A DNA stretch of 7,805 nt from an uncultured Prevotella sp. (GCA_900769055.1 CAAGFF010000176.1:1-7805), one strand, 5' to 3'. Counted from the first letter of the stretch, positions 1-6,481 are shown. Numbers and translations are program-made. Notes: a model not told the origin generated them from the letters alone.

Positions 1-11
1 AAACAAACAAT

Positions 12-884
12 ATGAAAAAACTTACATTTGTAGCCTCTTTGGCTATTGCAGCCGCAACACTTACTTCTTGCGGCAACTCAACCCCTAAGGCAGACATGAA
101 GAACGATGTTGACTCCATGAGCTACGCCATTGGTCTCGTACAGTCTCAGTATATCCGTCAGGCTATCGAGCAGGGACAGGTTATTGATACCGTATATATC
201 GACGAGTTCATCAAGGGTATCAACGAGGGTGTCAACGCAGGCGATGACAAGAAGAAGTCTGCTTACTACACAGGTCTGCAGATTGGTCAGCAGCTCGCCA
301 ACCAGCTCGTTAAGGGTGTAAACCACGAGGTATTCGGTACTGACTCTACAAAGACTATTTCTCTGAAGAACCTCCTCGCTGGTTTCGTAACAGGTGCCGC
401 TGGCAAGAAAGGCGTTATGACTGTTGACGAGGCCCAGATGACAGCACAGGTCAAGATGAAGAAGATTAAGGCTGCCACCATGGAGAAAGAGTATGGACCA
501 AACAAGAAGGCTGGCGAGAAGTGGCTTGCTGAGAACAAGAAGAAGCAGGGCGTGGTTACATTGCCAAGCGGACTCCAGTACAAGGTCATCAAAGAGGGCA
601 ACGGAGCCATTCCTGCTGACACCAGCATGGTAAAGGTTCACTACGAGGGACGCACCATCGACGGTAAGGTATTCGAAAGCTCTTACAAGAACGGACAGCC
701 TGTAGAAATCCGTCCTAAGCAGTTCATCCCTGGTTGGACAGAGGCTCTTACACACATGCCTGCCGGAAGTGTCTGGGAAGTTTACATTCCACAGGAACTG
801 GGCTACGGCGAGCGTCAGGCTGGCGAAATCAAGCCTTTCTCTACTCTTATCTTCAAGATAGAACTTATTTCTGTAGGAAAGTAA
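12..884 (+). CDS. FKBP-type peptidyl-prolyl cis-trans isomerase, lipoprotein
   Basis: This 290-residue protein should catalyse cis-trans isomerisation of Xaa-Pro bonds during folding of envelope proteins, in the FkpA/Mip manner. Residues 1-19 are a lipoprotein signal ending in LTSC, so Cys20 is the predicted lipidated residue. Residues about 30-175 resemble the helical FKBP_N dimerisation region with a Lys-rich helix. Residues about 181-288 are the FKBP domain, with VHYEG (Tyr211), DGKVF (Phe221), IPGWTEAL (Trp242), ELGYG (Tyr265) and LIFKIEL (Phe281). Two pocket positions differ from the usual: Glu222 replaces the common Asp after VF, and Ile233 replaces an aromatic. The ATG at 12 is chosen because the signal peptide begins there; the leader is A-rich with no Shine-Dalgarno. 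Its promoter lies outside the window. The next FKBP gene starts 9 nt after its stop, so the two probably form an operon. Family assignment is firm; the substrate is unknown. Confidence 0.93.
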   Translation: MKKLTFVASLAIAAATLTSCGNSTPKADMKNDVDSMSYAIGLVQSQYIRQAIEQGQVIDTVYIDEFIKGINEGVNAGDDKKKSAYYTGLQIGQQLANQLVKGVNHEVFGTDSTKTISLKNLLAGFVTGAAGKKGVMTVDEAQMTAQVKMKKIKAATMEKEYGPNKKAGEKWLAENKKKQGVVTLPSGLQYKVIKEGNGAIPADTSMVKVHYEGRTIDGKVFESSYKNGQPVEIRPKQFIPGWTEALTHMPAGSVWEVYIPQELGYGERQAGEIKPFSTLIFKIELISVGK

Positions 885-893
885 GACGACAAT

Positions 894-1886
894 ATGAACA
901 AGACAATATTATTATCACTTCTCCTTCTGGCTGGTTCTGCCAATATGGCTTTTGCCGGCAAGAAGGACAAGAAGAAGGCAAAGGAGGCTGCTCCAGTTGA
1001 GCAGCTCGCCCTTGTGACATCAAGCGACTCCGTAAGCTATATGGCCGGCAAGGCTGCCACCCGGGGCCTGATGCCTTATCTTACAGGCCGCATGAACGTA
1101 GACACAGTATTCATGGCCGACTTCATCAAAGGTTATGAGGATGCCATCAGCAAGGCCAACGACCCACAGTTTGTAGCCTACAACGCTGGTGCTTCCATCG
1201 CCAAGCAGGTTGTCGACGGCATTCTGCCACAGATGAGGTCACAGCTCGAAGGCAGCAGCGACTCCGTAACAACAAAAATCTTCCATGCAGGATTTATCGC
1301 ATCACTCAACAAGGACAATAGCGTTTATACAGACTCTGCAGCTGAGAAGATGTTCCGCGATAGGGTAGAGGCATACCAGACCAAGAAGACTGAGGCATAC
1401 AAGAAAGAGAATGCCGACTGGTTGGTAGAGAATGCCAAGAAGCCTGGTGTGAATACCTTGCCAAGCGGACTGCAGTATAAGGTCCTCACAGCCGGACAGG
1501 GAGAGACTCCTGTGGCTACCGACCGCGTGGAAGTAGTCTATGAAGGCAAGATGATTGACGGCACCGTCTTCGATGCCACATCACGCCATCAGGGCAAGAA
1601 GAGCGATACGTTTGCCTGCAACCAGGTTATCAAGGGATGGACTGAAGCCCTCACACGTATGCCTGTAGGCAGCAAGTGGGAAATATACATTCCACAGGAA
1701 CTCGCTTACGGACAGCGTCAGGCTGGTCAGATTAAGCCTTACTCCACACTCATCTTCACTGTTGAGCTAAAAGGTATAGAGAAACCAGCTGAGGCAAAGA
1801 CCGCAACTGAGACAAAGCCAGAGGCAAAAACTGCAGCCAAGCCCAAAGCTCCTGCTACAGCCAAGAAAAAGACTGCTAAGAAATAA
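894..1886 (+). CDS. FKBP-type peptidyl-prolyl cis-trans isomerase, secreted, with basic C-terminal tail
   Basis: This 330-residue paralogue of the preceding protein is likewise a predicted envelope prolyl isomerase and folding helper. Residues 1-21 form a signal peptide ending AFA before Gly22, with no lipobox Cys, so it should be a soluble periplasmic protein. Residues about 36-180 match the FKBP_N-like helical region. Residues about 187-293 are the FKBP domain, with all expected pocket residues: Tyr216, Phe226, Asp227, Phe240, Val245-Ile246, Trp249, Tyr272 and Phe288. It shares long identical stretches with its neighbour, such as LPSGLQYKV, GWTEALT and YIPQEL, which points to tandem duplication. 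Residues 297-330 are a low-complexity Lys/Ala/Thr/Pro tail ending in a basic cluster, absent from the first copy. The start at 894 follows the upstream stop by 9 nt; a strong hairpin terminator lies 51 nt past the stop. Confidence 0.93.
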   Translation: MNKTILLSLLLLAGSANMAFAGKKDKKKAKEAAPVEQLALVTSSDSVSYMAGKAATRGLMPYLTGRMNVDTVFMADFIKGYEDAISKANDPQFVAYNAGASIAKQVVDGILPQMRSQLEGSSDSVTTKIFHAGFIASLNKDNSVYTDSAAEKMFRDRVEAYQTKKTEAYKKENADWLVENAKKPGVNTLPSGLQYKVLTAGQGETPVATDRVEVVYEGKMIDGTVFDATSRHQGKKSDTFACNQVIKGWTEALTRMPVGSKWEIYIPQELAYGQRQAGQIKPYSTLIFTVELKGIEKPAEAKTATETKPEAKTAAKPKAPATAKKKTAKK

Positions 1887-1937
1887 GCTCTCAGAAAATA
1901 AATAAACTGTAACACATACGGATATAAATAGCACATG

Positions 1938-1980
1938 CAGGCTGAACCTACGGTCAACGACCATTGGTTCAGCCTGTTTT
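1938..1980 (+). terminator. Rho-independent terminator of the FKBP pair
   Basis: An 11-bp perfect stem pairs CAGGCTGAACC (1938-1948) with GGTTCAGCCTG (1966-1976), with a 17-nt loop that contains a further GGTC/GACC pairing. TTTT follows at 1977-1980, then a T-rich stretch. It sits 51 nt after the second FKBP stop and should end that operon. Confidence 0.87.
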
Positions 1981-2051
1981 GTATATTAATAATTAGAAAC
2001 GACCTAGTTCTTCTGGCAGTTGAATATTATTATATGGCCACACGAAGACGG

Positions 2052-2138
2052 CTTCATTGCTGATAAGATTAATAATCTTTATGGTAAAAGGTTAATAATC
2101 TATATGGCTAAAGATTATTAATCTTATCAGCAATGAAG
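2052..2138. repeat. Perfect 30-bp inverted repeat
   Basis: The left arm 2052-2081 (starting CTTCATTGCTGATAAG) is the exact reverse complement of the right arm 2109-2138 (ending CTTATCAGCAATGAAG), around a 27-nt loop. No transposase lies nearby and no target-site duplication is visible in the flanking bases. As RNA it would form a very stable, AT-rich hairpin. There is no T-run after it on the plus strand, so it does not look like a normal terminator. It could be a MITE-like or REP-like intergenic element, an mRNA-processing hairpin, or a protein-binding site. The function is unknown. Confidence 0.9.
2069..2114. repeat. Two imperfect 23-nt tandem units inside the inverted repeat
   Basis: Units 2069-2091 and 2092-2114 both begin TTAATAATCT and share TATGG, with 4 differences in 23 positions. 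The second unit overlaps the right arm of the inverted repeat, so the core AATAATC motif appears twice direct and once inverted. This suggests the palindrome grew by local duplication and inversion of a short module. Confidence 0.7.
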
Positions 2139-2142
2139 ATAT

Positions 2143-2230
2143 CTCTACAAAGCCAAGCATCTGCTTTTATAAAACCATACGGCTATTTCTATAAAACCAT
2201 GCGACTGTTTTTATAAAACTACCTGACTGT
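2143..2230. repeat. Four tandem 22-nt degenerate repeats
   Basis: Units lie back to back at 2143-2164, 2165-2186, 2187-2208 and 2209-2230. The last three share the pattern TTYTATAAAAC followed by CTAT or CTGT at the end; the first is more diverged, matching the third unit at about 15 of 22 positions. Units two and four contain the perfect 10-nt palindrome TTTTATAAAA. The 22-nt period is close to two DNA helical turns, so repeated sites would face the same side of the helix. The array ends 235 nt before the start of the Lrp-like gene. It could be a regulatory array or a dispersed Bacteroidales intergenic repeat. Confidence 0.8.
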
Positions 2231-2381
2231 TTTTGAATAACAAAATACTTGCATCCACAGGACTATTTCTTACTAAAGTTTCCAAACCTTTGACTTCCTT
2301 TATTACTCATTGTCATAAATTTGTGCTGTTTCAGTCTCAAAAAGCACCAATATCTGTCAAATTGCGAGGCAAACAAAATAT

Positions 2382-2393
2382 TTTTGCGCAAAA
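2382..2393. promoter_or_regulatory. Candidate operator palindrome upstream of the Lrp-like gene
   Basis: TTTTGCGCAAAA is a perfect 12-nt palindrome ending 2 nt before the predicted -33 TTG. A wider, off-centre pair of half-sites, AGGCAA (2367-2372) and TTGCCT (2396-2401), brackets it, and the right half-site covers the -33 element. A dimeric regulator bound here could repress or modulate the promoter; Lrp/AsnC proteins often control their own genes. Binding is inferred only. Confidence 0.4.
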
Positions 2394-2395
2394 TG

Positions 2396-2426
2396 TTGCC
2401 TGTTAAAATAAAAATTCTTATTTTTG
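2396..2426 (+). promoter_or_regulatory. Predicted Bacteroidetes-type promoter of the Lrp-like gene
   Basis: TTG at 2396-2398 and TATTTTTG at 2419-2426 match the Bacteroidetes -33 and -7 (TAnnTTTG) elements with a 20-nt spacer. Transcription would begin at about 2430-2433, leaving a leader of about 35 nt before the ATG at 2466. The in-frame TTG at 2424 lies within the -7 box, which argues against it as the start codon. Weaker matches to TAnnTTTG lie at 2316-2323 and 2379-2386 but have poorly spaced -33 partners. Confidence 0.65.
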
Positions 2427-2465
2427 CTCAACATTATAAACTATTTGATATTAACAATTGACAAA

Positions 2466-2936
2466 ATGGAAAAGATTGATAATCTCGATCGCAAAATCCT
2501 GAGCATTCTATCAAAAAATGCCAGGATACCTTTCAAGGACGTGGCTGCTGAATGCGGAGTGTCAAGGGCTGCCATCCATCAGAGAGTACAGCACCTTATT
2601 GAAAACGGCATCATTACCGGTAGCGGCTTCGACGTTAATCCTAAATGTCTTGGCTACAGCACCTGCACATACGTTGGTCTTAACCTTGAGAGAGGCTCCA
2701 TGTACAAGGATGTCGTTCAGAGACTGCTGAACATCCCCGAGATTGTGGAATGTCATTTCACTACCGGCCCTTACACCATGCTTGTGAAGCTCTATGCGCG
2801 TGACAACGAGCAGCTGATGGACTTGCTCAACAACAAGATGCAGGGAATACCGGGAGTGGTATCAACGGAGACTCTTATCTCTCTCGAACAGAGCATCAAG
2901 CGAGAGATACCTGTACACACAGAAGAACAACTTTAG
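2466..2936 (+). CDS. Lrp/AsnC family transcriptional regulator
   Basis: This 156-residue protein has the length and layout of the Lrp/AsnC family of amino-acid-responsive DNA-binding proteins. It opens with the family-typical LDRKILSIL. A winged helix-turn-helix follows at about residues 22-45 (FKDVAAECGVSRAAIHQRV). Residues about 66-142 form the RAM ligand-binding and oligomerisation domain, with GPYTMLVKL (101-109) and IPGVVSTET (128-136). The ATG at 2466 is preferred over the in-frame TTG at 2424, because the added residues do not resemble the family and the TTG falls in the promoter. The fusion peptidase gene starts 25 nt after its stop, which suggests co-transcription and local control of peptide or amino-acid breakdown. 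The effector is not evident from sequence. Confidence 0.93.
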   Translation: MEKIDNLDRKILSILSKNARIPFKDVAAECGVSRAAIHQRVQHLIENGIITGSGFDVNPKCLGYSTCTYVGLNLERGSMYKDVVQRLLNIPEIVECHFTTGPYTMLVKLYARDNEQLMDLLNNKMQGIPGVVSTETLISLEQSIKREIPVHTEEQL

Positions 2937-2961
2937 CACAGAAAGCTCAAGAGCATAAACC

Positions 2962-4725
2962 ATGCAGGATTTCGATTTAACGTCGCATCTTGACAACATC
3001 TATGCGACATTCCCACAGGCTAATCACCGACCGGTGATTGGCCTTACAGCCAATTACACCTCACCGGACGCCTCGTTGCGCAACTTCTATTACCGTCAGG
3101 TAGTAAGGGCTGGAGGTGTGCCAATAATCATCCCGCCTGTTGCCGACAAGAATGTCATCATCAACACACTCGACTGTCTTGACGGAATTATCCTCACAGG
3201 TGGCGCTGACTACAATCCTCTTTGGGCTGGTGAGGAACCGTCTGAACGTCTGCACGGTATAAATGCGGAACGGGACTTACCGGAGCTGCTGCTCACACGA
3301 CTGGCCTATAACAGGCAAATCCCCATGCTCGGCATCTGCCGTGGCATGCAGACTCTCGCCATGGCACTTGGCGGAAAGGTGATGCAGGACATAAGCGAGA
3401 ACGTCAGCAAACCTATCAGGCACAGCCAGGATGCCGCACGCAAGGAGTGTACACACTCAGTAGTCCTCGACGAAGGTTCCATTATCCGCTCCATCTATGG
3501 CAAAGAGAAAATCTTCGTAAACTCATTCCATCATCAGGCCGTAGCCGATGGCGGCAATATGCTCTCCATTACGGCAAGGGCTACTGACGGAGTAGCCGAA
3601 GCTCTTCAGAGCAGCTGCCATAAAAGCATACTCGGAGTACAATGGCATCCGGAATGTCTTGGCGACGACGGACTGCAAATATTCAAATGGATTGTTAGAG
3701 AAGCCACAAACTTCTCTGTTGCAAAGAGACTTCACGACCGCATACTCACCCTCGACACGCATTGTGATACACCGATGTTCTTCCCACAGGGCATCACCTT
3801 TGACCAACGTGATCCCCGCATACTCGTAGACCTTCACAAGATGACGGAGGGTAGGCTTGATGCCGTCACCATGGTTGCCTATCTTCCACAACCGAAGATT
3901 GGCGAGACTTTCAGCAGCAAGGTTGCCTTCGACGTTACAGGCCCGGCAGCTTACGCCGACCTGATATTCGACAAGATAGAGACCATAGTCAACAACAACA
4001 GCCGATACCTGAGCATCGCCCGCACACCTGCCGACCTATATGGTGACAAGCGTAAGGGACGCAAGTCCATTATGCTCGGCATAGAGAACGGCCTCGCCTT
4101 GGAGGGCCGTCTGTCTAATGTGAAGCATTTCGCACAGCGGGGAGTTGTCTACATAACACTTTGCCACAATGGTGACAACGATATTTGTGACTCGGCAAGA
4201 GGTTGCAATACGCATAATGGTGTGTCCTCGTTTGGCGAGAAGGTGATAAGGGAGATGAACGCCAATGGCATAATGGTTGATCTCAGTCACGCAGCAGAGA
4301 AAAGTTTCTATGATGCCCTTGACATCAGCGACACGCCTATAGTTTGCAGCCATTCCAACTGTCGCTCGCTATGCGACCATCCGCGCAATCTCACAGATGA
4401 CCAGCTACGTGCCCTCGCAGCTAAGGGGGGAGTGGCACACATCACCCTCTATAATGGTTTTCTCAGACAGCAGGGCGAGGCCGACATATACGATGCTATG
4501 GCACATCTGGAACATGCCATAGAGATAATGGGAATAGACCATGTAGGCATAGGAACCGATTTCGATGGTGACGGAGGCGTACGTGGACTTGCCGACTCGT
4601 CAGAACTTATAAACTTCACTCTGCAACTGCTGCGCAACAAATACGACGAACAGGATATAGTCAAGATATGGGGAGGCAACTGGCTAAGGGTAATGGCCCA
4701 GGTACAGAGCAGAAGACAGCAATAG
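2962..4725 (+). CDS. Fusion of C26 gamma-glutamyl hydrolase (PuuD-like) and M19 dipeptidase
   Basis: This 587-residue protein joins two complete hydrolases. Residues about 24-247 are a class I glutamine-amidotransferase-like C26 domain similar to gamma-glutamyl-GABA hydrolase PuuD. It has Cys126 in GICRG as nucleophile, NSFHHQ (187-192), and His229 and Glu231 in QWHPE. Residues about 255-577 are an M19 (renal dipeptidase) domain. The expected zinc and catalytic residues are present: His267 and Asp269 in DTHCDT, Glu375 in GIENG, His443 in DLSH, His464 in CSHSN, Arg475 and Asp533 in GTDFDG. Only about 8 residues separate the domains. There is no signal peptide, so it should be cytoplasmic. By family, the first half cleaves gamma-glutamyl amides and the second cleaves dipeptides, including Cys-Gly and D-amino-acid forms. 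A two-step breakdown of a gamma-glutamyl peptide is inferred. It probably shares a transcript with the regulator 25 nt upstream. Confidence 0.92.
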   Translation: MQDFDLTSHLDNIYATFPQANHRPVIGLTANYTSPDASLRNFYYRQVVRAGGVPIIIPPVADKNVIINTLDCLDGIILTGGADYNPLWAGEEPSERLHGINAERDLPELLLTRLAYNRQIPMLGICRGMQTLAMALGGKVMQDISENVSKPIRHSQDAARKECTHSVVLDEGSIIRSIYGKEKIFVNSFHHQAVADGGNMLSITARATDGVAEALQSSCHKSILGVQWHPECLGDDGLQIFKWIVREATNFSVAKRLHDRILTLDTHCDTPMFFPQGITFDQRDPRILVDLHKMTEGRLDAVTMVAYLPQPKIGETFSSKVAFDVTGPAAYADLIFDKIETIVNNNSRYLSIARTPADLYGDKRKGRKSIMLGIENGLALEGRLSNVKHFAQRGVVYITLCHNGDNDICDSARGCNTHNGVSSFGEKVIREMNANGIMVDLSHAAEKSFYDALDISDTPIVCSHSNCRSLCDHPRNLTDDQLRALAAKGGVAHITLYNGFLRQQGEADIYDAMAHLEHAIEIMGIDHVGIGTDFDGDGGVRGLADSSELINFTLQLLRNKYDEQDIVKIWGGNWLRVMAQVQSRRQQ

Positions 4726-4809
4726 CCAACTAATTAATCCAGAAAACGGATAATAGAAGATAAGGTGGGCTCTATAAATTTCCACCATAAACGACACAAT
4801 ACTACAACG

Positions 4810-5814
4810 ATGAAAAGAAAATATATGTATGGAATATTGGCTCTAATCATAGCTTCCATCATAGGATGGAACCTGTGGCCATCACCAGCAAGCAGCTATT
4901 CAGAGGAAGAGGAGACAGAGAACGTACAGGCCGCAGGTCCTGACTTCAATGCCGACTCGGCCTATGCCTTTGTGCAAAGCCAATGCGACTTCGGCCCACG
5001 CTATATGAACAGCGAGGGACATGAGAAGTGCGCACAATGGATAATGGATAAGTTTAATGAGTATGGCTGCAAGGTTACAAGTCAGAAGGCAGACTTACGG
5101 GGCTATGACGGCACCATACTGAAAAGCACGAACATCATGGCAAGCTACAACCCGGAGGCAACGACAAGGGTTATGCTATGCGCACACTGGGACAGCAGGC
5201 CATGGGCTGACAACGACCCAGACAGTACCAACTGGAAAAAACCCATCTTGGCAGCCAACGATGCAGCAAGTGGGGTAGGGGTCATGCTGGAACTGGCACG
5301 TATAATAAAGGACAGCAAACTGGCTTTAGGTGTAGACTTCGTATGCTTTGATGCCGAGGACTGGGGAATACCGCAATGGTCGGAACAGGAAGACCCCGGA
5401 GACACATGGGCACTTGGCGCACAATATTTCTCTACCCATCTTCCAGAAGGCTACGCGCCACGATACGGCATATTACTTGACATGGTTGGAGGCGTAGGCT
5501 CCAAATTCTACAAAGAGGGCATGTCGATGCAATATGCTCCAGAGATAGTAAAGAAGGTGTGGAGGGCAGCAAGACAGATAGGCTATGGCAGTTTCTTCCC
5601 GGACATGGAAGGCGGAATGATAACGGACGACCATATACCAGTAAATCAAAACGCCAATATCCCCTGCATAGACATAATTCCATATTTCCCCGACTGCGAG
5701 CAGAGCAGCTTCGGACCGACATGGCACACCATGGCAGACAATATGGACAACATAGACAGGAATACTCTGAAGGCCGTGGGACAAACCATGGTGCAGGTAT
5801 TGTTTACAGAATAG
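4810..5814 (+). CDS. M28 family metalloenzyme, probable type II glutaminyl-peptide cyclotransferase
   Basis: This 334-residue protein probably converts N-terminal Gln of exported proteins to pyroglutamate. Residues 8-22 are a hydrophobic segment after MKRK, without a lipobox Cys, so it is a signal anchor or signal peptide placing the enzyme in the periplasm. The M28 core carries AHWDS (125-129), AANDAASG (Asp151), CFDAEDWG (Glu183, Asp184), LLDMVGG (Asp224), DDH (His275) and TWHTMADN (Trp305, His306). The last motif and its surroundings closely resemble animal glutaminyl cyclases, where WH includes the zinc-binding His; Asp151, Asp184 and His306 would bind one zinc. Animal enzymes have Glu at the Asp184 position. 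An ordinary M28 aminopeptidase is the main alternative. The ATG at 4810 is preferred to an in-frame GTG at 4765, as it places the basic residues right before the hydrophobic stretch. It starts 84 nt after the fusion gene and may share its transcript. Confidence 0.88.
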   Translation: MKRKYMYGILALIIASIIGWNLWPSPASSYSEEEETENVQAAGPDFNADSAYAFVQSQCDFGPRYMNSEGHEKCAQWIMDKFNEYGCKVTSQKADLRGYDGTILKSTNIMASYNPEATTRVMLCAHWDSRPWADNDPDSTNWKKPILAANDAASGVGVMLELARIIKDSKLALGVDFVCFDAEDWGIPQWSEQEDPGDTWALGAQYFSTHLPEGYAPRYGILLDMVGGVGSKFYKEGMSMQYAPEIVKKVWRAARQIGYGSFFPDMEGGMITDDHIPVNQNANIPCIDIIPYFPDCEQSSFGPTWHTMADNMDNIDRNTLKAVGQTMVQVLFTE

Positions 5815-5823
5815 CTCACTTAC

Positions 5824-6471
5824 TTACAATTGTCCTGACTCCACCTGCAGGACAATCCTTTCTGTAAGCCTGTCTACTCCCTGAGCATCATAGTCCTTCT
5901 TCAGGCTTGCTCCGAAACACCATGCAAAAGCCTGGTAGAAACCAGCCTTTACGGGACCAAGGAACGCCTGGATAAGATTGTAGGAGTTGCTGTTGCACTC
6001 ACGGTAAACAAGCTTTATAAGCAGTTTTCCCTGAGAGTAGCTGAGCTTCTTCATCCTTGGCGTATACTCCTTCTTTATGCTCTTCTCCACCAGTTTCATG
6101 TGCTCGTCCTTAGCTTTCTTGTTTGGCAAGGTCTCAAGATATTCGTATGTCTCTATAATAATCTTGTTCACCTCCTTTGCTATGGGCAGCACTTTCTTAA
6201 CATTGTACACCAGTCTGTTGTATGCGGCCCGTTGTTTGGCATTCTGGAACGATGGGGTAGGGTAGACATATACATTGTTCAGTTCTACATACTGTATGGA
6301 GTCGTTGTCCACAAAAGCCTTTCCCATCCTCACCATAGGCACGAATGTAGGATTGTCCATGTCAACATCCCTTTCCTCCGGATTGACATGGCGACTGTTC
6401 TTTCCCTGTGCTGATGCCGTAACAGACAAAGCCGTGAACAATAATAATATGTATAGACGTATGTGAAGCAT
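5824..6471 (-). CDS. DUF4294 domain-containing exported protein
   Basis: This 215-residue protein belongs to DUF4294, a Bacteroidetes family without a known function. Residues 1-21 form a signal peptide (MLHIR, then a hydrophobic run ending TASA) with cleavage before Gln22. The family region covers about residues 68-205. It is rich in charged helices and has RLVYNVKKVLPIAKE (86-100), SQGKLLIKLVYRE (146-158), QAFAWCFGASLKKDYD (180-195) and TERIVLQVE (203-211). The ATG at 6471 is preferred over an in-frame GTG at 6480, which lies next to the predicted -7 box. The gene converges on the M28 gene with 9 nt between the stops, and diverges from the helix-hairpin-helix gene. The mature protein would start with Gln, making it a possible substrate of the neighbouring cyclase candidate. 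Exported, probably periplasmic; role unknown. Confidence 0.9.
   Translation of the reverse strand: MLHIRLYILLLFTALSVTASAQGKNSRHVNPEERDVDMDNPTFVPMVRMGKAFVDNDSIQYVELNNVYVYPTPSFQNAKQRAAYNRLVYNVKKVLPIAKEVNKIIIETYEYLETLPNKKAKDEHMKLVEKSIKKEYTPRMKKLSYSQGKLLIKLVYRECNSNSYNLIQAFLGPVKAGFYQAFAWCFGASLKKDYDAQGVDRLTERIVLQVESGQL
5829..5856. terminator. Possible shared hairpin between convergent genes
   Basis: ATTGTCCTG (5829-5837) pairs perfectly with CAGGACAAT (5848-5856) around a 10-nt loop. The stem lies 14 nt past the M28 stop and inside the last codons of the convergent DUF4294 gene. There is no clean T-run on either side, so a bidirectional terminator role is only suggested by position. Confidence 0.35.
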
Positions 6472-6481
6472 ATAAGACACG

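Larger units (their letters stand above)
1887..2465. other. Long gene-free intergenic region rich in repeats
   Basis: These 579 bases contain no convincing gene on either strand; the short minus-strand frames near 1890-1964 are low-complexity shadows of the FKBP tail. In order the region holds the FKBP terminator (1938-1980), an AT-rich spacer, a perfect 30-bp inverted repeat (2052-2138), a tandem 22-nt array (2143-2230), about 150 bases with no clear element (2231-2381), then a small palindrome and the predicted promoter of the Lrp-like gene. It is noticeably more AT-rich than the flanking genes. Confidence 0.8.

Noticed and set aside
78..755. Long minus-strand open frame (225 codons) opposite the first FKBP gene
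   Set aside because: It lies entirely antisense to a clear FKBP gene, has no recognisable domain, and is explained by codon bias on the coding strand.
1739..1964. Minus-strand hydrophobic frames across the FKBP tail and terminator
   Set aside because: They are the complement of the Lys/Ala-rich tail codons, which read as hydrophobic residues, and one extends into the terminator hairpin.
2052..2138. Insertion sequence or complete MITE
   Set aside because: No transposase and no target-site duplication were found; it is kept only as an inverted repeat of unknown nature.
2143..2230. CRISPR array
   Set aside because: The units are contiguous with no spacers, are degenerate, and no cas genes are present.
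2323..2347. GTGCT/AGCAC hairpin in the intergenic region
   Set aside because: A 5-bp stem with a 15-nt loop is too weak to call.
2424..2465. N-terminal extension of the Lrp-like protein from a TTG at 2424
   Set aside because: The TTG is part of the predicted -7 box and the extra residues do not fit the family; the ATG at 2466 gives the usual start.
3523..3891. Minus-strand open frame of 122 codons inside the fusion gene
   Set aside because: It is antisense to intact C26/M19 coding sequence, with no family resemblance and no promoter.
4764..4786. GGTGG/CCACC hairpin and a TAAATTTC -7-like box before the M28 gene
   Set aside because: The stem is only 5 bp with a long loop and no T-run, and the box lacks its final G and a -33 partner.
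4765..4809. GTG start for the M28 protein with 15 additional residues
   Set aside because: The extension would put a polar His/Thr-rich stretch before the membrane segment; the ATG at 4810 gives a normal signal-anchor N-terminus.
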